Origin: Anaerolineaceae bacterium
GTDB lineage: Bacteria; Chloroflexota; Anaerolineae; Anaerolineales; Anaerolineaceae
Direction of reading: 5' to 3'
Assembly (NCBI GenBank): GCA_014860845.1
Contig: JACZIY010000335.1
Coordinates: 1 to 9,618 of the forward strand
Length of the DNA: 9,618 nucleotides
In this document: one piece after another, positions 1 through 6,606 of the stretch
Numbering within the stretch: the first letter of the stretch is position 1
Layout: each line of letters begins with the position of its first letter
Notes under the pieces: generated by a model
Databases searched by the model: none
What the model was told of the DNA's origin: nothing
What the model saw: the letters and a program-made list of their open reading frames with translations, nothing else
Position numbers and translations under genes: made by a program

Positions 1-1103
1 GCATCTACGATTGTTTTTGGAACCGAATACCCCAATGATGTGGATAAAGGTTGCGGTGTTTGAGTCATCATACGATGCCGTTTAATCTCAAAATAGGCAC
101 CTTGATCCATGATCAGGTCAAAAGTAAATGTGGCATATTCCAATTCCCTTACAGGAATATCGAAACGTCCAATGTCATCTAGCACTTGTTTAATTAATAA
201 ATCCAATTGAATTTGATTAAGAGATTGGAGATATTGCATAGCAGTCTGATAACTAAGATTACTGTTTCGAACTAATAATCCTGCAAGCACAAGTTTTTCC
301 GCGTTTTGATCATAGTGGACCAATTGACACCAATCATTTGATATTTTTGACTGTTCGACCGATTTTGATGTCTCTGCAAATGATTGTGCTGCTTTTACCC
401 AATAAGGCACTGCATTGGCATATTTCACCAAAGTAGGTACATTTTTTTGCGATACTAGTTTTATCTCATTGCCCATAGCCTGCACTTCTGCCAAAGGATG
501 GGATAGCATTTTTTGAATTGCATGCTCCAGAGCACGTGCATTGATTGTCATTCCAACATTTGCCAATGAAGATGCTGGTAAAAGAAAACGGCAAACATCC
601 ACATAGTCAGACCGAATTCGGCGTTCCCAGGCAGCTTCACTTTCATCCGCTCGTCTGGGATTATTTTTCCCAATCTGATCCCGAATGATGGGTAATGAAG
701 CCAAATAAGTACGAAAAAGGATTTGGTTTGCTTGAATATATTTCTCTTTCAAAGTTGGTTGATCATCTAATTCTCCAGGAATATAAAAGCTATTTTCATT
801 CCACTTTTGATATCGGGTTGATTTTTCTGTATATGATGCGAGACGATTGCTTTCCAGACATTCAACCGCTAATCTGGAAACATTTTCGACTGCAATGTGC
901 AAAACCGCATGTTCAGCCACAGAGGCATGTCCATAACCGACAACCCATTTTTCATGAAATTCAGCTGATTTTTCATCAGTAAGTTCATCAGCGATTTCCT
1001 GAAAGGATTGTGGGGATCGGGATGTTTTAGCAAACGTAACCGCAATCGTTTCAGGGGTTAAATCGTGGGGATCAAGTAAATAGACCTGTCGGTTTGGTGA
1101 CAT
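1..1103 (-). CDS. ThyX-family (FAD-dependent thymidylate synthase-like) tandem-domain protein, 3' end missing
   Basis: The frame is open from the ATG at 1103 to the window edge (367 complete codons, no stop). The start is supported by GAGGAG at 1114-1119, 10 nt upstream. The first ThyX-like domain spans about residues 45-230: GHASVAEHA at 58-66, a degenerate signature SNRLASYTEKSTR at 85-97, LLP at 174-176 and NAR at 188-190. A second domain begins near residue 310, with RELEYATFTF at 319-328 and RHRMMTQTPQPLS at 342-354. The family signature RHRxxSxxxxSxR is split. Domain 1 keeps the third Arg, both Ser and the last Arg but has Ser-Asn for Arg-His. Domain 2 keeps RHR but has Thr, Pro and Ser at the later positions. 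The Arg expected soon after NAR for dUMP binding seems replaced (Met199). ThyX enzymes methylate dUMP with methylene-tetrahydrofolate, NADPH and FAD, but the losses make that activity uncertain here. Family membership is fairly sure, function is not. The gene overlaps ribF by 32 nt. Confidence 0.8.
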   Translation of the reverse strand, partial: MSPNRQVYLLDPHDLTPETIAVTFAKTSRSPQSFQEIADELTDEKSAEFHEKWVVGYGHASVAEHAVLHIAVENVSRLAVECLESNRLASYTEKSTRYQKWNENSFYIPGELDDQPTLKEKYIQANQILFRTYLASLPIIRDQIGKNNPRRADESEAAWERRIRSDYVDVCRFLLPASSLANVGMTINARALEHAIQKMLSHPLAEVQAMGNEIKLVSQKNVPTLVKYANAVPYWVKAAQSFAETSKSVEQSKISNDWCQLVHYDQNAEKLVLAGLLVRNSNLSYQTAMQYLQSLNQIQLDLLIKQVLDDIGRFDIPVRELEYATFTFDLIMDQGAYFEIKRHRMMTQTPQPLSTSLGYSVPKTIVD

Positions 1104-2037
1104 TTTTCAGAATCTCCTCGGCTCGTCTTGAATCTCTTTGAATCTGATGAATAAGCTCATCAATAGAATTGAACTTTTTCTCAATTCGAATATTCTCTAC
1201 GAAGTGTAATTGTACTTGTTTCTTATAAATATCCTGATTATAGTCAAGAATATGGGCTTCAATTCTCGGTTTTGTATCTTGGGATTCAAATGTTGGTCGA
1301 ACACCAACATTGGTTACCGAAGGAAAAAATTGATCCTCAATCGTTATCCATGTTGCGTACACACCGGGGGTAGGTAAAAGTTTTCCCTCCCATACTTCCA
1401 AATTAGCAGTAGGAAATCCAATTTTCTTTCCACGTGCATCCCCATGCACTACTTTTCCCTCTAGAGAATAATAACGATTAAGTGCCCTGGTTATCGCTCG
1501 AAAATCTCCTGAGATAATCCAATTTCTGATTTCTGAGGAAGATACTTTTCCATGATTATCTTCTATATGAGGGCAATCAATGATTGAATACCCCTTTTCT
1601 ACACCGATTTGACGAAGAACGGAAATATTTCCAGCCCTTTTTTTACCTAAAGCGAAATCTTTCCCTAACCAAAGCTGGTTAATAGGATATTGATTGAGAA
1701 GCATATCCATGAATTGCTCTGGATCCATACCTGACATCTTTTTGGTAAATTTCAGATCTAATACAAAATCAACCCCTAATTTATGGAACAAAGATTGTTT
1801 TTCAGAAGGTGTTGTAATGTAGAAAGGCAGGGGTAATGATCTTAATAATACTGCTGGATGGGGATGAAAAGTGATTACCAGAGAAAGGGCTGAGTCTTCT
1901 TGTGCCTGTGCAACCATCGACCGGATCAAATGTTGGTGACCAATATGAACACCATCAAAAGCGCCAATTGTGGCATAAACGACCTGGTTTTTGGTTGTGA
2001 TTGCTTCGTCGATGTGATTCATGAACCTGGTCACCAT
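1072..2037 (-). CDS. ribF: Bifunctional riboflavin kinase / FAD synthetase RibF
   Basis: This 321-residue protein has normal family length. It phosphorylates riboflavin to FMN and adenylylates FMN to FAD in the cytoplasm. The N-terminal nucleotidyltransferase domain shows GAFDGVHIGHQ at 25-35 (the GxFDGxHxGH nucleotide-binding motif), TFHPHP at 56-61, GKDFALGKKRAGN at 125-137 and SSSEIR at 167-172. The C-terminal riboflavin kinase domain shows GDARGKKIGFPTANL at 199-213 and VTNVGVRPTF at 241-250, followed by a conserved-looking Glu at 260. The start is not settled. The ATG at 2037 has no clear Shine-Dalgarno sequence; GTG at codon 2 and ATG at codon 6 (2022) are alternatives. All lie 12 nt or more past the truB stop, so translational coupling to truB is plausible. 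The last 32 nt contain the ribosome-binding site and start of the ThyX-like gene, whose family uses the FAD that RibF makes. Confidence 0.96.
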   Translation of the reverse strand: MVTRFMNHIDEAITTKNQVVYATIGAFDGVHIGHQHLIRSMVAQAQEDSALSLVITFHPHPAVLLRSLPLPFYITTPSEKQSLFHKLGVDFVLDLKFTKKMSGMDPEQFMDMLLNQYPINQLWLGKDFALGKKRAGNISVLRQIGVEKGYSIIDCPHIEDNHGKVSSSEIRNWIISGDFRAITRALNRYYSLEGKVVHGDARGKKIGFPTANLEVWEGKLLPTPGVYATWITIEDQFFPSVTNVGVRPTFESQDTKPRIEAHILDYNQDIYKKQVQLHFVENIRIEKKFNSIDELIHQIQRDSRRAEEILKNVTKPTGLFT

Positions 2038-2049
2038 CTTAAAGAATTG

Positions 2050-2949
2050 TTAAGAAGTGAAAACCTTTTTGGGTTGCCATTCCTGTGTTTCGGGATCCAG
2101 TTCTAGCAAACCGATTAATTCACCTTCTTCACTGATTGCGCGTGCCATTGTTCCAACACCTGGTTCAGCAGGAATTCTGCGACCATGACGCACGATATCT
2201 AATTGCTCATTCGATAATTCTACTGCAGGCCAATCGGATAAAGCTTCGGCTGCAGGGATAATAAAATTTTGCCATGTGTCATTTTCAAAAGCCTCGCGTA
2301 ACTTGCGTAGCGGTACAGCATCACGCAAGGTAAAACGTCCGGATTTTGTTCGTCTAAGACCAATTAAGTGTGCGCCACATCCTAATTTTTCACCCAAATC
2401 ATGAGCCAATGAACGCACATAGGTACCTGAAGAACAGTACACATCAATGACAGCTTCAGGTGGAGCCCACTCCAACAAGTCCAAATTATAGACATTAATT
2501 GTGCGTGGTTCGAGATCTACTTCTTCTCCATTGCGAGCCATGTCATAAGCATGACGCCCCTTTACTTTTACTGAAGAATAGGGGGGGGGAACCTGTTCAA
2601 TTTGGCCAACAAATGATTGGAGAACATCGTCAAATTGCTTTTCGGATATATCCACCGATGTGGTGGATAAGACTCGTCCGTCTGCATCATAAGTATCAGT
2701 TGTCGTTCCTAATTGAATGACAGCTTGATAGCGTTTATCTGATGCAGAAACATACTCACTTAAACGCACAGCTGGTCCAACTAATACTACCAGGACACCA
2801 GATGCACGTGGATCTAATGTTCCAGTATGACCCGCCCTGCGAATATTTGTACCTTTTCTTACAATTTGTACTACATCATGAGATGTCATACCAATTGGTT
2901 TGTCAATAACAATTACACCACTTATTAAATTTTTATTTTCTTTTTCCAT
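2050..2949 (-). CDS. truB: tRNA pseudouridine(55) synthase TruB
   Basis: TruB isomerises uridine 55 in the T-loop of tRNAs to pseudouridine. The 299 residues match the family length. Visible motifs are IDKPIGMTSHDVV at 15-27, the catalytic motif HTGTLDPRASGVL at 41-53 with Asp46 as nucleophile, the RNA-contacting Tyr74 in KRYQA, LGTTTDTYDADG at 80-91, VPPPYSSVKVKGRHAY at 120-135, and GTYVRSLAHDLG at 175-186 with the conserved Arg179. Residues after about 240 form the short PUA-like C-terminal part, ending with GLLEL. The ATG at 2949 is preceded by GGGGAG at 2957-2962 with 7-nt spacing, which supports this start. It follows nrnA by 49 nt and precedes ribF by 12 nt. The three prolines at 121-123 are encoded by nine consecutive cytosines, one Pro more than the usual PP before the Tyr/Ser motif. 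Confidence 0.97.
   Translation of the reverse strand: MEKENKNLISGVIVIDKPIGMTSHDVVQIVRKGTNIRRAGHTGTLDPRASGVLVVLVGPAVRLSEYVSASDKRYQAVIQLGTTTDTYDADGRVLSTTSVDISEKQFDDVLQSFVGQIEQVPPPYSSVKVKGRHAYDMARNGEEVDLEPRTINVYNLDLLEWAPPEAVIDVYCSSGTYVRSLAHDLGEKLGCGAHLIGLRRTKSGRFTLRDAVPLRKLREAFENDTWQNFIIPAAEALSDWPAVELSNEQLDIVRHGRRIPAEPGVGTMARAISEEGELIGLLELDPETQEWQPKKVFTS
2581..2589 (-). repeat. Nine-base C homopolymer inside truB (Pro-Pro-Pro)
   Basis: Nine G on the plus strand read as CCC CCC CCC in truB (residues 121-123), within the segment that precedes the conserved Tyr-Ser-Ser-Val-Lys. The frame on both sides matches the family, so the count of nine is right for an intact gene. Runs of this length are prone to slippage during replication and are also a common sequencing error site. 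Confidence 0.9.
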
Positions 2950-2998
2950 TTGATTGCTCCCCGATATGGAATGGATGAGATTTCAATGAATTTATCAT

Positions 2999-3961
2999 TT
3001 ACAAATTTTCTTTCATCAATTCTAAAGTTTTTTCAATAACTGTAAATTGTACATCTTCTAATCCACCTATTATGTCAGCTCCAGAAGCTGCAGGGTGACC
3101 ACCACCACCAAAGTATTGGGCAATATTAGACACGTTAATGCTTGATTTTCCACGCCATGAAACTTTCACATGCCCATTATTTTGCTCAACAAAAAGGATG
3201 GTTATATCACAGTCAATGATGCTGGATAAGATTGCATTCAAATCGGCATCATCATTCCCATTGTATCCGGCAACCTTTCGATCATCAAGGGTTAAGGTTG
3301 TCCAGACTATCCGATCATTTCGTTGCAGTTTTTTCAGTGCATAACCCCAATATATTAATTGATCAAAACTTTTATTTGTCAAAGCCTGCTGGTAAATGGT
3401 CGGCAGATCAGCGCCTTTATCGATCAAATCTGCTGCAATTCTCATGGCTTTCGATGACATATTAGAAGTGCGAAAACCAATTGTATCGGTAATTAATCCA
3501 GTCATTAATAATGAGGCAGTCTCAGCACTTGTTGACAAACCCCAGGTTTCAAGATTTTCTGCTATTAAAGCACAGGTTGCAACAGAATCAGGATCGTTGA
3601 AATTATATTTGGCGAATAAGGTATTGGTAATGTGATGATCAATGTTTAAGATTATTTCTCGATCTCCAAAAATTCCACCAGTACGATCCATGTCAGATGA
3701 ATCCAGACTGATTGTTAAATCGAATTTGAGATCTTTAGGTATAGACCTTTTTACCAGGTTTGCTCCATGTAAATAACGAAAATTTGATGGTAATCCATCA
3801 CTTAATGCCATAAATACTTTTTTACCCGATTGAATTAAAGCATTACCAAGACCCAGAAGAGAACCTATCGCATCTCCATCTGGACGGATATGAGAAGCCA
3901 GCAATACGGATTGTGCATCTGTGAAGAGAGCTTTAATTGCCTGTGGAGTTGGAGTCGTCAT
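2999..3961 (-). CDS. nrnA: DHH/DHHA1 phosphoesterase, NrnA-like (oligoribonuclease / pAp phosphatase)
   Basis: This 320-residue protein has the length of Bacillus NrnA (YtqI). Characterised members degrade 2-5 nt RNAs to mononucleotides and dephosphorylate 3'-phosphoadenosine 5'-phosphate, using Mn2+. The DHH domain carries all metal-binding motifs: HIRPDGDAIGS at 24-34 (His24, Asp28, Asp30), SLDSSD at 85-90 with Asp87, the DHH triad at 108-110, and GLITDTIGF at 155-163 with Asp159. The DHHA1 substrate domain ends with VSWRGKSSINVSNIA at 267-281 and the glycine-rich GGGGHPAASG at 285-294. The ATG at 3961 has GGAGG at 3974-3978 (12-nt spacing) inside the end of rbfA, so the two genes overlap by 29 nt. 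Its place between rbfA and truB is a familiar order in several Gram-positive groups and Chloroflexota. RecJ-type exonuclease is excluded by size and domain content. Confidence 0.93.
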   Translation of the reverse strand: MTTPTPQAIKALFTDAQSVLLASHIRPDGDAIGSLLGLGNALIQSGKKVFMALSDGLPSNFRYLHGANLVKRSIPKDLKFDLTISLDSSDMDRTGGIFGDREIILNIDHHITNTLFAKYNFNDPDSVATCALIAENLETWGLSTSAETASLLMTGLITDTIGFRTSNMSSKAMRIAADLIDKGADLPTIYQQALTNKSFDQLIYWGYALKKLQRNDRIVWTTLTLDDRKVAGYNGNDDADLNAILSSIIDCDITILFVEQNNGHVKVSWRGKSSINVSNIAQYFGGGGHPAASGADIIGGLEDVQFTVIEKTLELMKENL

Positions 3962-4352
3962 CCAGATCTACTTCCTCCGGTGTTTGTGAAGGGCTAACGA
4001 TTTCTTCCTCCCGAATCGTGGAAAGAATTTGTTCAATCCGATCTGCTCGTTCCGGTGTTGGATCCCAATAGAAGCGTAATCGCGGGAATGCGCGTAATTC
4101 AATCCGGTTGGATAATAGTTTCCGTATATAACTACTGGCACTCTCAAAACCCTGCAAAATCTCTTTGGAACGTTCACTACCTTCTAAAGCAGAAACATAA
4201 ACGGAGGCAAATGCTAATTCACGATCTACCTTTACATCGGTTATTGTTACCCCTAATAATCTTGGATCTGAAATTTCCTGACGCACCAACATTTCGGAAA
4301 TTTCCTGTTGAATTCGATCTCCAATTTTTGTCAATCGTAATTTTGATGGCAT
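3933..4352 (-). CDS. rbfA: 30S ribosome-binding factor RbfA
   Basis: RbfA binds the immature 30S subunit and helps 16S rRNA 5'-end processing, notably at low temperature. The 139 residues are slightly longer than the usual 110-130. The N-terminus RLTKIGDRIQQEISEMLVRQ at 6-25 and DPRLLGVTITDVKVDREL at 29-46 are typical. The KH-like core continues with ASVYVSALEG at 49-58 and SYIRKLLSNRIELRAFPRLRF at 74-94, ending in YWDPTPERADRIEQIL at 95-110. The tail after about residue 117 is acidic and low in complexity (EEVDLDDDSNS), and its codons overlap the start of nrnA. The ATG at 4352 has GAGG at 4359-4362 with 6-nt spacing. The gene starts 15 nt after the infB stop. Confidence 0.96.
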   Translation of the reverse strand: MPSKLRLTKIGDRIQQEISEMLVRQEISDPRLLGVTITDVKVDRELAFASVYVSALEGSERSKEILQGFESASSYIRKLLSNRIELRAFPRLRFYWDPTPERADRIEQILSTIREEEIVSPSQTPEEVDLDDDSNSTGN

Positions 4353-4367
4353 TATCTTCCTCGCATT

Positions 4368-6152
4368 CTAACTCTCTGTTGAAAGCTCTTTGGTGAAGCA
4401 CAAAATCGTATCACCAACTTCAAAATCAGAAAATCCTTTTAGTCCGATACCACATTCAAATCCAGTACGAACTTCTCGTACATCATCTTTTTCATGTTTT
4501 AAGGAATTGATTTCACCTTCATGGATTACTTCTTCATTACGAACCACACGTGCTTTGGCATTTCTTTTGAATTCACCTGCAGTTATTTTACATCCAGCAA
4601 TTGCACCAATTTTCTGAATTTTGAAGATCGCGAGGACATCTGCTTTTCCGATGATCACTTCAACATACTCTGGTTCCAACATCCCTTTTAATGCTTTTTC
4701 CACATCTTCAATCAAGCGATAAATGATTTTATACATTCTTATGGAAACGCCTTCACCCTCTGCCATTCGTTTAGCAGCAGAATCTGCAGTGACGTTAAAG
4801 CCCACAATAATAGCTTTTGAAGCACTTGCTAGCATTACATCATTTTCACTGATATTTCCTGTTTCAGCATGTAGAATATTGATACTGATTTCTTTGCTTG
4901 TCAGATCATTTAATGAATTCATAATTGGTTCCAGAGAGCCCTGAACATCAGCTTTGATGATGAGACGTAGTTCTTTCTCTTCACCGGCTTGTACACGGAT
5001 AAATAATTCTTCTAATGTAGCTTTTGGAGAAGCAAAGCGTGAATCTTTATCTGCAATTTTTCTCTTTGTAACAATTGACATAGCTACTTTAGTAGAGTCA
5101 ACCACCTGGAAGATATCACCCGCCTGAGGAACATCATTCATACCCATAATCAAAATAGGTGTGGAAGGACCTGCTTTCTGAATGGGTTTGTTTTTATAAT
5201 CAAACATCGCACGAATCCGGCCATAAGAACTTCCAGCTACTACTATATCGCCAGCATTGACTGTCCCATTTTGGATTAATAATGTTGCCATGACACCTTT
5301 TGATTTGTCAATTTCAGCTTCAATGATTGTGCCAATCTTTTTGCCATTTGGATTTGCTTTAATGCTCATACCTTCTGATGTTAATAGAATTGCTTCAAGC
5401 AAGTCCTCAATACCAGTTCTTTGCTTGGCAGAAACAGGAACAATCATTGTGTCCCCATCCCAATCATCCGGAACAAGGCCATTCTCGGATAATTGTCGCT
5501 TAGCAAAATCAGGATTTGCATCAGGACGATCAATTTTATTAAGAGCAACAATTATGGGAACTCTAGCTGCTTTTGCGTGCGCAATCGCTTCCTTGGTTTG
5601 AGGCATAACACCATCATCCGCTGCAACAACAAGGATTACAATATCGGCACCCTGTGCTCCACGAGATCGCATGGCGGTGAAGGCTGCATGACCAGGTGTG
5701 TCTAAGAATGTGATTAATTGTCCTTTATGTTCAATCTGATAGGCACCAATGTGCTGGGTGATGCCACCTGCTTCTCCACCGGCAACATTTGTATGCCGAA
5801 TGGCATCCAATAAAGTTGTTTTTCCATGATCTACATGCCCTAGAATAGTCACAACGGGAGGACGATTAACTAATTCTTTTGGATTTTCATCCAAAATCAT
5901 CCTTCGCCACATTGGGATTTCGCCAACTTCTACGATCTCTTCTTCTTCATAGGTTTCAACTATGGCTTCAAATCCGAGTTCTGAGGCGACGATTGCAGCA
6001 GTATCAAAATCAACTTGTTGATTGATATTAGCCATAACCCCATTTGCCATTAACACTTTTATAACTTGAATCGGACTGGTCTCCATCTGCTGAGCCAGTT
6101 CGCGAACAGTAATACTGTTTGGTAAAACGATTGTTTTTATTTTTTCGCTCAT
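4368..6152 (-). CDS. infB: Translation initiation factor IF-2
   Basis: IF-2 is the GTPase that brings fMet-tRNA to the 30S subunit and promotes subunit joining. One IF2_N module is seen at about residues 12-62 (ITVRELAQQMETSP). The GTPase domain has all five G motifs: GHVDHGKT at 105-112, GGITQHIGAY at 129-138, DTPGHAAF at 151-158, NKID at 205-208 and SAK at 241-243. Domains II, III and IV follow, ending with the GFECGIGLKGFSDFEVGD block typical of the C-terminal fMet-tRNA-binding domain. At 594 residues it is much shorter than Escherichia coli IF-2 (890), because the long charged N-terminal extension is absent. Such compact forms are normal in several phyla. The ATG at 6152 follows a strong GGAGG at 6159-6163 with 6-nt spacing. 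The gene lies 115 nt after ylxR, the largest gap inside the operon. Confidence 0.98.
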   Translation of the reverse strand: MSEKIKTIVLPNSITVRELAQQMETSPIQVIKVLMANGVMANINQQVDFDTAAIVASELGFEAIVETYEEEEIVEVGEIPMWRRMILDENPKELVNRPPVVTILGHVDHGKTTLLDAIRHTNVAGGEAGGITQHIGAYQIEHKGQLITFLDTPGHAAFTAMRSRGAQGADIVILVVAADDGVMPQTKEAIAHAKAARVPIIVALNKIDRPDANPDFAKRQLSENGLVPDDWDGDTMIVPVSAKQRTGIEDLLEAILLTSEGMSIKANPNGKKIGTIIEAEIDKSKGVMATLLIQNGTVNAGDIVVAGSSYGRIRAMFDYKNKPIQKAGPSTPILIMGMNDVPQAGDIFQVVDSTKVAMSIVTKRKIADKDSRFASPKATLEELFIRVQAGEEKELRLIIKADVQGSLEPIMNSLNDLTSKEISINILHAETGNISENDVMLASASKAIIVGFNVTADSAAKRMAEGEGVSIRMYKIIYRLIEDVEKALKGMLEPEYVEVIIGKADVLAIFKIQKIGAIAGCKITAGEFKRNAKARVVRNEEVIHEGEINSLKHEKDDVREVRTGFECGIGLKGFSDFEVGDTILCFTKELSTES

Positions 6153-6267
6153 TTCGCACCTCCAACGCTATTTTGCACTTATGTGCTAAACTCATTTCGA
6201 GCTCAGGATTGATGTGCGCTGTTCGAGCCTTAGTTACAAAACGTATCAGCTAAAACAACTGCAATGT
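6153..6267 (-). other. infB 5' gap (115 nt) with a small potential RNA hairpin
   Basis: In the transcript, CUGAGCUC (6199-6206) can pair with GAGUUUAG (6186-6193) across a 5-nt GAAAU loop. This makes an 8-bp stem with two G-U pairs, followed at once by a 4-bp GCAC/GUGC stem (6175-6186, sharing one base). Then comes the infB Shine-Dalgarno at 6159-6163. No open frame, tRNA or L7Ae-like gene (rplGA) fits. The hairpin is weak enough to have arisen by chance, and no convincing internal promoter is visible. Confidence 0.35.
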
Positions 6268-6582
6268 TTATCCATCATGCTCTTCTTCATTTACGCTTTC
6301 CGGCAATTTCTGCATAAAATCAAGAAGGATTTTCCGGTCTACGTCAGTTAATTCTATTTTTAATGCATTGGCAAGTTTTCCTTTTAATGCAGCTTGCCAA
6401 CATGTTTGAAGATTGTGAATATATGCTCCGCGGCCAGGCATCTTGCTTGTTGGATCAATAACGATCCCCGTGTCGGTACGAACTACTCTGGTCAATGTTC
6501 GTTTGTCTTGTATTTCTCGACAACCGACACAGGTTCGTTGTGGTATATGTTTTGGCCGTTTACCCTTAGCTTTTTTCACCAT
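6268..6582 (-). CDS. ylxR: YlxR (DUF448) small RNA-binding protein, RnpM-like
   Basis: This 104-residue protein of the nusA-infB operon has the family hallmarks RTCVGCREIQDKRTLTRVVR at 16-35, with the Cys18-Val-Gly-Cys21 pair, then MPGRGAYIH at 48-56 and Cys61, followed by LANALK at 70-75. YlxR folds as a small basic nucleic-acid-binding protein. In Bacillus subtilis it binds RNase P RNA and modulates the enzyme (named RnpM), while other roles in gene control have been proposed. The N-terminus is strongly basic (KKAKGKRPK) and the C-terminus acidic (NEEEHD). An in-frame TGA lies seven codons upstream of the ATG at 6582, so the start is ATG 6582 or the next codon GTG. The only good GAGG sits 16 nt upstream, with a weaker purine stretch (AAAGAAG) just before the ATG. 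It follows nusA by 24 nt. Confidence 0.95.
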   Translation of the reverse strand: MVKKAKGKRPKHIPQRTCVGCREIQDKRTLTRVVRTDTGIVIDPTSKMPGRGAYIHNLQTCWQAALKGKLANALKIELTDVDRKILLDFMQKLPESVNEEEHDG

Positions 6583-6606
6583 CTTCTTTGGTTCTTCACC
6601 TCAAAA

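Noticed and set aside
695..982. A 95-codon plus-strand open frame
   Set aside because: It is antisense to the ThyX-like gene, shows no recognisable domain, and the sense frame has clear family motifs throughout.
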